Origin: a virus
Reading direction: 5' to 3' (one strand)
DNA: 62,104 nucleotides
IMG/VR virus record: IMGVR_UViG_3300037189_018914
Coordinates: 1-62,104 of that record
Part shown: positions 16,625-25,761 of the stretch, piece by piece
Position numbering within the stretch: the stretch's first letter is position 1
Layout of the letters: each line of letters opens with the position of its first letter
Notes under the pieces: generated by a model
Seen by the model: the letters and a program-made list of their open reading frames with translations, nothing else
The model's database searches: none
Told to the model about the DNA's origin: nothing
Position numbers and translations under genes: made by a program

Positions 16625-17770
16625 TTATCGCTCCTTTTTGGGTAGGAGTATTTCCATCGCCACGCTCTGCAGAAGATCGCGGGTGGTGTGATACTGATTT
16701 CTCGAATATCGTAGAATTGAGCAAAACAAATCGTAAACGGTACGGGAACTGAGGACTTCTTGGCTGTAGAGGTCCATCGGATTGCGGGGGTCGATGTCGG
16801 CACCGACGCTCGCCGCGTTCTTGCATATATGCCGGGCGTCTTCCCGAGAGATTTTGAACCGACCCAGATAGTCGATCCATTGATTCATAGCGGCTTCTCT
16901 CGCTTTGGTCGACTCTGAGTAATTGAGCGATATGCCAGATATGCGGTTGACGCCGCGGGCTACGGCATCCATCTCAACGCTTCTGTCTACCATCTTGCCG
17001 ACCATAATGGCGGCTCGGCCGATCAGGTCAGCACCAGAGTGCCGCACAGACGACGTCCGGGACTTGGGTTCGATGGCCGCCCCAAACTTGGTCATGACGC
17101 ATAGAGACGCCCGGACAGCCAGCCCGGAGTCTTCTCGGTTTGAAAAATACCAGCCGGCGGCAAACATGTGCCGAGGGTCTCGGTACAGGGTGTTGCGTTT
17201 GGTTTTGTTGTCAATGAAGTACAACCGCAACTCCCGGCCGATAAGCTCGGCCCGGTAAAACACCGCGTCACCCTGTCTGGCCTCCAGTTCTTCAGCCGCA
17301 AGGTTGAAAAACACAGCGTTGTCCAGCATCCGGTGTTCCAGCCCGAGAAAGCCCTCAATGGTTTTTTCCCGGTGGTTGACGAGCAGCGTCCGCTCCCGCA
17401 AGTTTTCAAACCGGGCCTTGAGCACCATGTTGTAAATGCTCACCGCGGTAGCCAGATCGCCCGTTGTCATGCTGGCCCGGAACGAGTTACGCGACTCGCC
17501 AGTCAGGTCGTTGAAGACAGAGTTCATTCCGCTGATCAGGGCGTTCGAGACGGCTGAGAAGCCAATCGCGTTGAACCGATAGCCGTTCTCGGCGATACGC
17601 CCGTCAGAGGCCATCGTAAGCTGGGCCTCGTCAACGATCGGGATGCATTCGGTATCGGCACTGCGTTGAGCCAAGAAATTCTTGCACTCGTCCCGCTGTC
17701 CGGCGTTAAACGAGAACGCCACAACCGGGGCAAAGACGCTGCGAGATTTCGAGGCCGTGGGCCGAGACAC
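16625..17770 (-). CDS. Hypothetical protein, 381 aa, weakly DUF932-like
   Basis: Contains ENGYRFNAIGFSAVSNALIS, LVNHREKTIEGFLGLEHRML, and SSVRHSGADLIGRAAIMVGK. The overall order (early strand-rich domain, central hydrophobic strands, C-terminal helices) recalls DUF932 proteins of plasmids and phages, but the match is weak. Its codons are strongly GC-ending, as in the highly expressed genes nearby. It is placed among RecA-proximal unknown genes. Confidence 0.65.
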   Translation of the reverse strand: MSRPTASKSRSVFAPVVAFSFNAGQRDECKNFLAQRSADTECIPIVDEAQLTMASDGRIAENGYRFNAIGFSAVSNALISGMNSVFNDLTGESRNSFRASMTTGDLATAVSIYNMVLKARFENLRERTLLVNHREKTIEGFLGLEHRMLDNAVFFNLAAEELEARQGDAVFYRAELIGRELRLYFIDNKTKRNTLYRDPRHMFAAGWYFSNREDSGLAVRASLCVMTKFGAAIEPKSRTSSVRHSGADLIGRAAIMVGKMVDRSVEMDAVARGVNRISGISLNYSESTKAREAAMNQWIDYLGRFKISREDARHICKNAASVGADIDPRNPMDLYSQEVLSSRTVYDLFCSILRYSRNQYHTTRDLLQSVAMEILLPKKER

Positions 17771-17779
17771 GACAGGCTC

Positions 17780-18358
17780 CTAGTTTTCGAACCACTCTGG
17801 CCCGATGGCACGCAACAGGGGAGTCGCGGGCTCAATGATCAGCGGCGAAGACCCGTTGTCGAACCGCCATTGCGTCCGCGGCGACTCAGCAGACACCGGA
17901 AACGGCAGGTCCAGATTATGAGCACAAAACCGTTTTCGCACAATAGTGAAAATGAAGATAAACGGGTTGCTATCATTGACAGCACTTTCGTGCAGGGCTT
18001 TTGAGATCGCCCTGACGAGCCGATTGTTTTTAGGATTTAACAGTTCAGTAATCACCAATTGATAGATGAACTGCTTTCGTTTATTACCCGCGTCATCGGT
18101 CGTGTAACCGCAGAAGCCAATCGACCGGCCGCAGAGTGTGCCGGGAAACCGGTTGTACTTTGAATTGAACCAGTCGAAGCTGAATTCGGGGTGGCCTGTC
18201 TCGTCCCGGCACAGATTCACCAGCCGGCCCATGCTGGGTATCCGCACGCCGCATTCGGAGAACACGCGGCGAACGACGCGGCTCTCGAACGACAACTGGC
18301 GGTGAAAATTATCTTCGTTAAAAATCTCGCCGAAGAACTGATCGCGGAAGTCATTCAT
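17780..18358 (-). CDS. Hypothetical protein, 192 aa
   Basis: Contains CGVRIPSMGRLVNLCRDETG, FDWFNSKYNRFPGTLCG and KQFIYQLVITELLNPKNNR. Six Cys are present but not in clear zinc spacing. Its ATG lies within the end of the upstream 109-residue gene (8-bp overlap). No family recognised. Confidence 0.72.
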   Translation of the reverse strand: MNDFRDQFFGEIFNEDNFHRQLSFESRVVRRVFSECGVRIPSMGRLVNLCRDETGHPEFSFDWFNSKYNRFPGTLCGRSIGFCGYTTDDAGNKRKQFIYQLVITELLNPKNNRLVRAISKALHESAVNDSNPFIFIFTIVRKRFCAHNLDLPFPVSAESPRTQWRFDNGSSPLIIEPATPLLRAIGPEWFEN

Positions 18359-18680
18359 TAATGGCCTCCACGTGGGCTTTTCGGAGGGCCCGATTTGCCG
18401 CGGTCAGGTGGATCATTCGCTCGTCATCGTCAAACACGCCGTCGCCGAGGGGGTCGGCCTCGTAGACTGTTTTGCCGCCGCAGGCTGGATAGTCGGCCCG
18501 GAAGTGCCCGTGCCGCAGGCGAAGGTAACCAATCTGTACTCGGCTCAGGTCATCAAATACGTCGTATTGTTCGGGGCAGGCTCCGCAGGTGCAGATCAGC
18601 CTGCTGCCCTCAATTACGATGTCATGCTCCGACGGCTCATATTCACCGTATAAAATACCGTATAAAATTTTGTCTGTCAT
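18351..18680 (-). CDS. Hypothetical protein, 109 aa, with CxCxxC
   Basis: RLICTCGACPEQYDVF gives a CxCxxC element, with a further Cys in YPACGGKTVYEAD; one zinc site is plausible. ALRKAHVEAIN forms the C-terminal helix. The start has an in-frame context without a strong ribosome site. No family recognised. Confidence 0.7.
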   Translation of the reverse strand: MTDKILYGILYGEYEPSEHDIVIEGSRLICTCGACPEQYDVFDDLSRVQIGYLRLRHGHFRADYPACGGKTVYEADPLGDGVFDDDERMIHLTAANRALRKAHVEAINE

Positions 18681-18686
18681 TGTTCC

Positions 18687-19298
18687 TCACCAAGCTCTAT
18701 TAATTTTCTTTCGCGGCTTAAACAACGCGTCTTGATATTGAGCGATTAGATTTTTAGCGGACGGCGACCATTCGTTCCGAACAGCCAGCTTTTCCGCTAC
18801 CAATTGATCGGCGTAGTCCCAGTCGCCGATATGGCACATTTTGTTGCCAAAACCCTTGTGCGGTTTTGCTGGAAATTTCGTCGCCCACTTGTCCATAGCG
18901 TCGCGGCTAAAAACGTAATAATCGGCGTGGCGGTACACGAGCAGCGACGCACGATGCTGTACGCACATATCGAACTTATTTTGCTTGAACGTGCACGTAC
19001 GCGATTGCTTTAAACCATGGTCATGAAGCTCGTCGCCGCCGGACACTATATCTATCGGCTCCTCTTGCCCCAACGAGTCAAAAAAAATCTTGACGTCAGG
19101 ATTGTTGTTTTTTAGGTCACCCTCTATCCACTCGCCGGTGTTGTCCACGCCGTTGTCCACCACACGACAACTAAAGCCGCGATCAAAAAGGTCTGCACAA
19201 ATGATTGGCTGCAAGATACTCTCTCGCGTTGTGTAGTCTTTTATCTCGGCGGCGGCTACTGGTTTTGCACGAATATCACGACGGGAATCAGAGGACAT
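18687..19298 (-). CDS. Hypothetical protein, 203 aa, possible PD-(D/E)XK-type nuclease
   Basis: Starts MSSDSRRDIRAKPVAAAEIK, with ATG at 19296-19298 and AGGAG seven bases upstream. EWIEGDLKNNNPDVKIFFD and EEPIDIVSGGDEL, followed by CTFKQNKFDMCVQHRASLLV and YVFSRDAMDKWA, resemble the beta-hairpin core of restriction-type nucleases (D...ExK analogue QNK). The assignment is by eye and weak. It lies one gene away from the RecA-family recombinase. Confidence 0.55.
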   Translation of the reverse strand: MSSDSRRDIRAKPVAAAEIKDYTTRESILQPIICADLFDRGFSCRVVDNGVDNTGEWIEGDLKNNNPDVKIFFDSLGQEEPIDIVSGGDELHDHGLKQSRTCTFKQNKFDMCVQHRASLLVYRHADYYVFSRDAMDKWATKFPAKPHKGFGNKMCHIGDWDYADQLVAEKLAVRNEWSPSAKNLIAQYQDALFKPRKKINRAW

Positions 19299-19350
19299 AG
19301 CGGCACTCCTTTGCCTACAAACTGTCAATCCTTTTTAAACCAAAGTCTGC

Positions 19351-19611
19351 TTAGACCTCTTCGCTCTCAAAGGCTGGGGCCACGATTGGATAATCCAACA
19401 TACGTTTGCGGTTGGTGCCACGATACGAGAAAAACATCACGCATCGCATGTTGAGCGTGTCCATACGCGTCAACAGCATGTACCAGTGTTTAAAACGCTG
19501 GCCGTCATCCAGTTTTTCTGTCTTACTGAAGACGCCGCGGTTGGTGGTCGCCAGCCGGACGATCTGCCCGTCTAACGGACCGCCAACACACTCGTAGGCC
19601 TCCGTGCCCAT
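19351..19611 (-). CDS. Small conserved phage protein (GGPLDG type), 86 aa
   Basis: The N-terminus YECVGGPLDGQIVRL carries the GGPLDG signature of many small phage proteins of unknown function. The C-terminal part is beta-rich (MRCVMFFSYRGTNRKRML). It lies 11 bp after the recombinase gene. Confidence 0.72.
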   Translation of the reverse strand: MGTEAYECVGGPLDGQIVRLATTNRGVFSKTEKLDDGQRFKHWYMLLTRMDTLNMRCVMFFSYRGTNRKRMLDYPIVAPAFESEEV

Positions 19612-19622
19612 ACAGACTCCTA

Positions 19623-20999
19623 TCAGTCCACTTGTCCAAGCGGATCAAAATCTTCCGGGATGATATTATCGCCGGCAATGCTGGAAGCCGCCATAAGCTC
19701 CGGCACGTCGGTCATCTGCTGCTTCTTCAACTCTTCCATCACCTGAGCCCGAAACTTCTTAGCAGGGTCGCAAATGGTGTACTCGTTGACGCCGAGAAGG
19801 CCGTGGAGAACTCCGAGCACCTTCTTGTTATCTTCGAGGATGATCGAGGCTTCCACTTCGGAGACGGCGTCCTGCTTCGAGATGCCGAGAGCCGTAGAGT
19901 AGACGAGCGGCGTCTCGGCATTCTTGGTGCCGTGCTTGTATTCAAGATCGCAGACCTGTTTGAGCAGGGCTGGGAGCTTGGGGTCGATACCGGGCTGGGG
20001 CTTTTTGTCCGCAGCCTGTAAATCCATGAGCAGACGGATCGTAGCCGTGTGCCAGTCCCAGTAATGGTACTGCTGGTTTTTATAGGTGTCATTACCGTCA
20101 GCGTCCTTTGCTGCAACGATTGATTGATACCACATGAGGTTCACGACCAGCTTACGGCCGGGGGCTCCAAGGTTGTTCTTGGTCGCCACCATCCGCACAG
20201 CCTGTCCCTCATGACCGCCGGAGACGATGTTGCTCCGGGAGGCTTTCTGCATGTCGATAATCAGCGTGGGGTAGTAGTCAAGGCTGGCTCCGCCCGGGGC
20301 ATACTTCTTCGGCGGGCCGAAGCCCATGCTGTTAATCTCTTCCTTCAAGTGGTTCGTCGCGATCAGGGCGATCGGATAGTGACGAAGCGTGGGCACGAGG
20401 GCCGTCCGCATGAAATCAGAGAGGTTACGGGCGAGATACGGGTGGCCAGCCGCGGCGTGCCCTTCGTCAGCGACCTTTTCAACACGGCGGTCTACTTCGA
20501 CAGCCGAAATAGAGTCCACACCGATACAAATGGGCACGACCCGGTCAGGGGCGTTGGCCGCATCAATCTGGGCGTGGATGGCCTTGCAAAAGCCCATGTA
20601 CTTGCTCTGCCACTCTTCCACGCTGGCAGCCGTGGTGACCTTGGTCCGGGCAATGTACTGCGGGTTGTGACCAAAGATGCCCGACATCATCGTCGGGCTG
20701 CCCTTGTTCTCGGTGTCGATCATGATCGCACCGCCGCCGTACATATGAAACCACCGCATGATCTCAATCAACAATGCCGACTTGCCGGCACTGAACTCGC
20801 CGCGGAGTTGTGTAAACCGGGAAAGCGGAAAGATGTTGGCCTGCAGCAGATAACGAGCAGCAAGCGTCGGGAGCGGGAGACCGATAAGCGGGTCCTGATC
20901 TTCCGCCGTCGCTTTCAGCACCTCGGTGATCACAGGGTGCTCGCCATTCGGGCTAAAGACGTCGACTTCTGTGTCTTGGTTTTTCTTCTTCCTGCCCAT
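19623..20999 (-). CDS. RecA/UvsX-family recombinase
   Basis: 458 residues, longer than most RecA proteins. Residues 67-74 are the Walker A loop (GEFSAGKS); IMIDTENK near 93-100 carries the catalytic Glu; ICIGVDSISAV near 159-169 is Walker B; LIATNHLKEEI matches the strand ending in the ATP-sensing polar residue. A disordered acidic C-terminus ends DFDPLGQVD. It would polymerise on single-stranded DNA and drive strand exchange for recombination-dependent replication and repair. It is preceded by a structured 113-bp leader and the abundant 458-residue protein, and followed by small unknown genes. Confidence 0.85.
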   Translation of the reverse strand: MGRKKKNQDTEVDVFSPNGEHPVITEVLKATAEDQDPLIGLPLPTLAARYLLQANIFPLSRFTQLRGEFSAGKSALLIEIMRWFHMYGGGAIMIDTENKGSPTMMSGIFGHNPQYIARTKVTTAASVEEWQSKYMGFCKAIHAQIDAANAPDRVVPICIGVDSISAVEVDRRVEKVADEGHAAAGHPYLARNLSDFMRTALVPTLRHYPIALIATNHLKEEINSMGFGPPKKYAPGGASLDYYPTLIIDMQKASRSNIVSGGHEGQAVRMVATKNNLGAPGRKLVVNLMWYQSIVAAKDADGNDTYKNQQYHYWDWHTATIRLLMDLQAADKKPQPGIDPKLPALLKQVCDLEYKHGTKNAETPLVYSTALGISKQDAVSEVEASIILEDNKKVLGVLHGLLGVNEYTICDPAKKFRAQVMEELKKQQMTDVPELMAASSIAGDNIIPEDFDPLGQVD

Positions 21000-21030
21000 A
21001 AAAGTTCCTGTATGTAAAAGTGAATAAAGG

Positions 21031-21105
21031 GCTCAGGCTCCGGGGTACAGAGGTTGCACCGGACGGGAGGCCGGGAACAAGGCAACGTGATCCCGGAGCC
21101 TAAGC
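21031..21105 (-). promoter_or_regulatory. Structured leader between the SSB-like and RecA genes
   Basis: On the minus strand GCTTAGGCTCCGGG (21105-21092) pairs with CCCGGAGCCTGAGC (21044-21031) except at one position, enclosing a 47-base loop. Within the loop GTTGC (21086-21082) pairs with GCAAC (21057-21053). No long T run follows, so it is either a weak terminator or attenuator after the upstream gene or an untranslated leader of the recombinase gene. Confidence 0.55.
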
Positions 21106-21112
21106 GAAAAGA

Positions 21113-22489
21113 CTACTTCTTGGCCATCTTCGCCCGAGCCCGAGCCAGAATGTCGGCCGGGTTCGGCTTATCGGCAGCGGGCTGCGGAGCGGCAGGCTGC
21201 TCTACAGGAGCCGAAAAGATGTCAACAACACCAGCGGCTTCTTCGGGCGTGATCTCGCCCTCGACCGCGTCGCCCCACGGGGCACCAGTTGGCACGCTCG
21301 GTGGGTCGACACGCCGCCGCGGTTCCTGCCCAACCGGAATAATGTTGTAAGCAGGCGTCTCCTTCTGCACAGGACGCGAGAACGCCTGCACAGCCTCGTC
21401 GTTATCCTCGTCTTCCTCGACGACAGCAGCCGCCGGAGAAGAACGACGCGACAGAGCCCGCAGATACTGCGGATACTCACGCCACGCGAACTCCAACGCC
21501 TCACGCGGGAAGGCCGGAACCAGAAGTTCCGCCTGCTCCTCGTAAGACAGGACGTTTAGGATTTGATCCCACGACGTCGTTTCCTGCTCGATCCGCTCAG
21601 CAAACGGCTCCAGAGAAATCTCCGTACCGTTAAACTTCTCGTGGATCACGGCAAAGTGCGTGAACGCACTGCGACGATCCGGCGGCGGATAACCAACCAC
21701 GTACTGCGAACCGCCACGAGCGTACTTGGGGCAGAAGAAGGTCTCGGGGCCATCGGCACCGATACCCATCACCTTCTGCTCCTTGCTCTGGAACGACTCG
21801 GGGAGAATCGTCAGCAGCTTCGCCGAACCGAACGACAGCATGTCGCCGGTCAGGTGCTCGCCCGATTCGTCGTGGGCCTTGAGGGCCGAGAACAACGACT
21901 GCAGGGCACTGAACTTGAGACCGATCACGCGGGCGTTCTTCTTCGGGTCGTCGAGGAAGCAACTCAGCGTGGTCTGACCGCGGTCATCAACGCCCACGAT
22001 CGACGCCGAAATAAACAGCATCTTCTCGGGCTTGGTGAGCGAGCCAATCGACGAATTCATGACCTTGGGCTTCTGCAGCAGTTCGCTGAACAGGCGGCCG
22101 ATGCCCGGGGTCTCTTTGTTCTTCCACGCGACGTTGTACAGGAGGTTGTACGGGTTCTCGCGGATATCAAGCTCTGGATTGCCGTCGTGCACGATAAAGC
22201 ACACGCCGGGGTTTCCCACCCAGTGGGCCACGGTCATCAACCGGCACCAATCGCCAGTGGCAACGCCGTCGACTCCCTCGCGGAAATTAACGAAACCGCT
22301 GCCGCCTTCCTCACGCATCGGCATAAGGCGGAGACACAGGCCATTGGCCATCAGTTCGTTGCCGGCCGCGATCAGAACACTCTTGCCGTAGGTGTAACGG
22401 CTGTTCTTCTTGGCACCGGAGTCAAGATTATTCTGCCGCCGGAACTCCGGGTCGATGGCGGCGAGATTCTGCGAATTGTAACGAGGCAT
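21113..22489 (-). CDS. Putative single-stranded DNA-binding protein, 458 aa
   Basis: No named family is certain. The N-terminal about 300 residues look globular and beta-rich (MTVAHWVGNPGVCFIVHDG, MLFISASIVGVDDRGQTTL). The C-terminal about 140 are acidic and Pro/Ala-rich, ending PADILARARAKMAKK, like the flexible tails of SSB proteins. Context, strong GC-ending codon bias suggesting high expression, its own candidate promoter at 22576-22603, and a place between polymerase and recombinase genes support an SSB (gp32-equivalent) role. All of that is inference. The alternative is another abundant replication factor. Confidence 0.55.
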   Translation of the reverse strand: MPRYNSQNLAAIDPEFRRQNNLDSGAKKNSRYTYGKSVLIAAGNELMANGLCLRLMPMREEGGSGFVNFREGVDGVATGDWCRLMTVAHWVGNPGVCFIVHDGNPELDIRENPYNLLYNVAWKNKETPGIGRLFSELLQKPKVMNSSIGSLTKPEKMLFISASIVGVDDRGQTTLSCFLDDPKKNARVIGLKFSALQSLFSALKAHDESGEHLTGDMLSFGSAKLLTILPESFQSKEQKVMGIGADGPETFFCPKYARGGSQYVVGYPPPDRRSAFTHFAVIHEKFNGTEISLEPFAERIEQETTSWDQILNVLSYEEQAELLVPAFPREALEFAWREYPQYLRALSRRSSPAAAVVEEDEDNDEAVQAFSRPVQKETPAYNIIPVGQEPRRRVDPPSVPTGAPWGDAVEGEITPEEAAGVVDIFSAPVEQPAAPQPAADKPNPADILARARAKMAKK

Positions 22490-22575
22490 AAATCGTCCTT
22501 TCTTTTTGTGTGAGGATTGGTTACCTCACGTCATTAATAAGTACTGGGAGTTGGTTCCCCAGCGTTGTTGACCAC

Positions 22576-22603
22576 AGTCTAGCAGCCGCTGAGAAAGAAT
22601 CAA
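22576..22603 (-). promoter_or_regulatory. Candidate sigma70-type promoter upstream of the 458-aa SSB-like gene
   Basis: On the minus strand TTGATT (22603-22598), a 16-base spacer, and TAGACT (22581-22576) preceded by TGC, an extended -10. It lies in a 119-bp gap between the polymerase stop and the next start, giving a leader of about 80 bases. A TGCTAGAGT element recurs at 37294-37302. Confidence 0.4.
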
Positions 22604-22608
22604 GCCCA

Positions 22609-25600
22609 TCAATCTTCGGCCAAAAAGTGCAACCCAAGAGCCTTTGCTTCCTTCGCCGACAAGGTCTCGCCCCAGTGGACGAAAACCTCGCGGGATGAAC
22701 CGAAATGATATGGACCGGCGTCGATGAGAGAGCCGTCCAACCGACGTGGATAAAAAGGCACGTCGTCAATCATGCACTTCGGGACCACTTCCTTGTACAC
22801 CTGTTCTGCGTGCTCGATGGGCACAATGAGCACGATAGCGTCGTGAATCTGCAGCCCGATCTTGTAGTCGATCTCAGGGTGCTCTTCGCGGTATTTGTAG
22901 AAGTTGTATAACGCGATGGATACCGCGTCGGCAACACCGCCTTGAATCGGGAAGTTCTGTGCCTGCCGCTCTTGCTCGCCGCGGATAGCACGGTCGCTAG
23001 ACGGGACGAACCGCCTGAAACGCCCGTAGGGGCCGACGATCCAACCCGGGTCTTGAGACCGCGAACGGCACTCGGCCAGAAACGTCTTTGTGCGAGGATA
23101 CGACGTGAAATACGCCTCAATCATCGCCTGACACTGATCGGCCGACACGTCCACACCCTCTTCTTTACACTGCCGGGCAAGGGCCTCTGAGCCGCGGCCG
23201 TACGGAATACCGAAGTTCACGTTCTTGGCTGCAATCCGTAAGCCCTTTTTGCCGGCTTTCTCCAGCCCTTTCTTGGTTGGCTCGACGTCAGCAATGCCGA
23301 AGGTCTTAATCGCCTGCTGACTGTGGATGTCGTAGTGGTCCGGGTGGTTTTCCGGCAACAAGTTTCGCCGGATGTGTTCAATAAAGTTCTGGTCCTGACT
23401 CAGCCACGCGAGGACCGCCAGTTCCGCACCAGTGAGGTCCGTTTCGATGCCGACATGGCCTTCTGGCACCCGCAGGATTGACCGGACAGGGTGCTTGTAC
23501 TGATCTTGCAGGATTCGAGAGTAATCGTTTTCTCGCCGAGACGAGAGATTTTGCAGAGGCGGTCTTGATGACGACGCTCGGCCCGTTTCTTTAGTCTGGA
23601 AAAAATGAGTTCGTACTTTTCCGTCCGCGTGAACGCATCCGACCAAACCTTTTTCATACGAGTAATTACCGTTTTCATCGGTTTCAAAATCTCCCTCTTC
23701 CGTGACGTTCGGCTTTCGCAGCACGGACTGCAAAACCTGACTAATAAATTTGTAGTCGCGGATTTTGGCGGCCGTAGCGTTTTCGTGTCCGAGAATACCC
23801 AAACTTTCCTTGTCGGTGCTGGGCACGGCCGTATCAGCATTAACGCCACGCCAGCTTAACTCGTTCCACAGGACAGGCCGCTTGCCGGTAGTCTTCACAG
23901 GCCGCAGATTCAACAACACGGCTCCGTCAGGCACAGACGGCGGATTTGGGTAGCGGTTTGAAAACCGCTCTCCGAACAAGGCAACGGCCAACTGCGGCTG
24001 ACTCTTGGGATTGAATTCTGGCCAGTTCAACTCCGTCCTAATTTCAGCAATCAGTCGGTCCTGCGTGTTCATGAATAATGTTGTCAATTCGTCCGCTCGG
24101 GTGCGGTCGATGACAAGCCCGGTCAGTTCCATCTCCAGAAACGCCAACGAAGCGTTATGGGCCGTCCAGTAGGGCATCCAACAATCGTGGCCGTGGTTGT
24201 CACGGGCCAGCAGGCCGTCATGCCCGTTGGTCCCGTAGAACCGCATCATGATGCGACGCGTGACGTCAACGTCGTAGTTGCCGTACGGGTGCAGGATGTA
24301 AGACGGGCATTCGCCGTACCCGCCGACTTCGCCGGCCTTGAGCTTGTTCTCGGCCCGGTGCCGTTTAATCCACGCGTTCAATTCGTCCCAGTACGTTGGG
24401 GCAGACGTGAACCGCAGTGAGCAGACGTCGAGACCGAAACGGGCACACTCGTTGACGGCGTGGTACATGAGGCTTGTATCCCAACCGCCACGGGTCCGCT
24501 CGTCCGGGTCGTGGGAAGGGGCGTACTCCGCACGTAAATCCAGACCAAAATCAATAAGCCATGGCAAGTCAGCACGGAAAAAGTGACCGCCGACACGGAC
24601 ATCTCGCGACGGCGTGTTTTTGAGCAGCCGTGCAAGGTGGATTCTTGCCGCGTCCAGATTCGGCTTAAACGCCTCTGCCCCTCCTTGATGGCGTAAAACA
24701 ATGCTGCGAGCCCACATATCTTTGTTAGATATCTGGATCGTACGTAAATACGCACCGTCTTCGGTCGGATAGTCGCCGTGCCATTCGCAGTCGATGGCAA
24801 TGATGTTGGCGTTGGGGTCCGGGTCCGCCAGCATCGAATCAACAAGCTCAGACAACGCCTCTTCTGTGTAGATGTCGGCGTGGTCAACTTCTTCTTCCGC
24901 CTGCTCGCGGTCGTTGATCAAATCCTTGAACCGGGCCATCTGACCGGAGAAATCTTCATACATCTCCGGTTTCCGGGCGACATACGCCGGATGCATAATC
25001 GACATGACCTTGATTTCACGCTCGTTGCCTTCGGCGTCGTACGCCTTGATTGTCGTGGAGCGGCCGGCGAGGTCTGACACGCTCTTGTTCGTGTTCAGCA
25101 CGGCTTTCGTGGCCTCGTTGCCGAGACACAGAATGTAGTCGGGCTGGACGAGCCGGATTTCCTGCTGAAGAAGTACGGCACAGTTTTTAATCCACGCCGC
25201 CGGGACTGCCGGTGTGTCCGGCGTGGGTGTCCCAAACTTGCAGGCAAAGGTCACGTACCATTCAGCGTATTCGCGGGGATCGAAATCGTTTTCACGCAAC
25301 GCCCGGAAGAAGGGCTGCATCCCAGAGCCAACGACGGCACTTTGCTCGCTGATCTCTTTCGGGCCGGGAATCTTGCCGACCACCATGATGCGGGCCGGCT
25401 TGGGACCGAAGACGGGGTTGTCGCCCTCGCCGTACTTCATCAGGTGCCCGGGCAGGAAGTACACAAGCTCGGTGCCGTGCTTCAGCATGATCGGCATGCT
25501 AAACCGCTCGTCGTATAGAGCACGCCGATACAGGTGCTCCAGCTTTTCGCCGACCGGGATGGCCTTCTTTTTCTTGGCGTTAGACATCTCCGGGTCGTCG

Positions 25601-25758
25601 CCCAGATCAATAGCGTGGGCAATAAAGTCGGCACCCGCGGGCGGCATGCCGACAGCATCAAGCGGAACCATCGGAAACAGTTCCGCGTTTAACTCTGCTG
25701 CAGAGTTGTCATAGATTACTCGGGCATGCCTGTGTTGCAGGGATACCGACGAAGACAT
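22609..25758 (-). CDS. UDG-like domain / 3'-5' exonuclease / family A DNA polymerase fusion
   Basis: 1049 residues. Residues about 115-280 resemble a family 4/5 uracil-DNA glycosylase: VGKIPGPKEI near 127, GSGMQPFFRAL, DYILCLGNEATKAVL, MHPAYV near 255. Residues about 315-510 form the DEDDy exonuclease (AIDCEWHG D323/E325, FFRADLPWL, YGNYDVD). The C-terminal part is a Pol I-type polymerase: motif A TDLTGAEL (D774, E779), motif B KKGLRIAAKNVNFG then IPYG, motif C IHDA (D973). The Glu that normally follows the motif C Asp is Ala. It is the replicative polymerase of the block, followed by primase and helicase genes. The UDG-like part may detect or remove uracil, or be a structural relic; activity is not provable here. 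Confidence 0.85.
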   Translation of the reverse strand: MSSSVSLQHRHARVIYDNSAAELNAELFPMVPLDAVGMPPAGADFIAHAIDLGDDPEMSNAKKKKAIPVGEKLEHLYRRALYDERFSMPIMLKHGTELVYFLPGHLMKYGEGDNPVFGPKPARIMVVGKIPGPKEISEQSAVVGSGMQPFFRALRENDFDPREYAEWYVTFACKFGTPTPDTPAVPAAWIKNCAVLLQQEIRLVQPDYILCLGNEATKAVLNTNKSVSDLAGRSTTIKAYDAEGNEREIKVMSIMHPAYVARKPEMYEDFSGQMARFKDLINDREQAEEEVDHADIYTEEALSELVDSMLADPDPNANIIAIDCEWHGDYPTEDGAYLRTIQISNKDMWARSIVLRHQGGAEAFKPNLDAARIHLARLLKNTPSRDVRVGGHFFRADLPWLIDFGLDLRAEYAPSHDPDERTRGGWDTSLMYHAVNECARFGLDVCSLRFTSAPTYWDELNAWIKRHRAENKLKAGEVGGYGECPSYILHPYGNYDVDVTRRIMMRFYGTNGHDGLLARDNHGHDCWMPYWTAHNASLAFLEMELTGLVIDRTRADELTTLFMNTQDRLIAEIRTELNWPEFNPKSQPQLAVALFGERFSNRYPNPPSVPDGAVLLNLRPVKTTGKRPVLWNELSWRGVNADTAVPSTDKESLGILGHENATAAKIRDYKFISQVLQSVLRKPNVTEEGDFETDENGNYSYEKGLVGCVHADGKVRTHFFQTKETGRASSSRPPLQNLSSRRENDYSRILQDQYKHPVRSILRVPEGHVGIETDLTGAELAVLAWLSQDQNFIEHIRRNLLPENHPDHYDIHSQQAIKTFGIADVEPTKKGLEKAGKKGLRIAAKNVNFGIPYGRGSEALARQCKEEGVDVSADQCQAMIEAYFTSYPRTKTFLAECRSRSQDPGWIVGPYGRFRRFVPSSDRAIRGEQERQAQNFPIQGGVADAVSIALYNFYKYREEHPEIDYKIGLQIHDAIVLIVPIEHAEQVYKEVVPKCMIDDVPFYPRRLDGSLIDAGPYHFGSSREVFVHWGETLSAKEAKALGLHFLAED

Positions 25759-25761
25759 GTG

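Noticed and set aside
21563-22513. A 316-codon plus-strand frame (and a 297-codon one at 20124-21017)
   Set aside because: Antisense shadows of the 458-residue SSB-like and RecA-family genes; no start signal.
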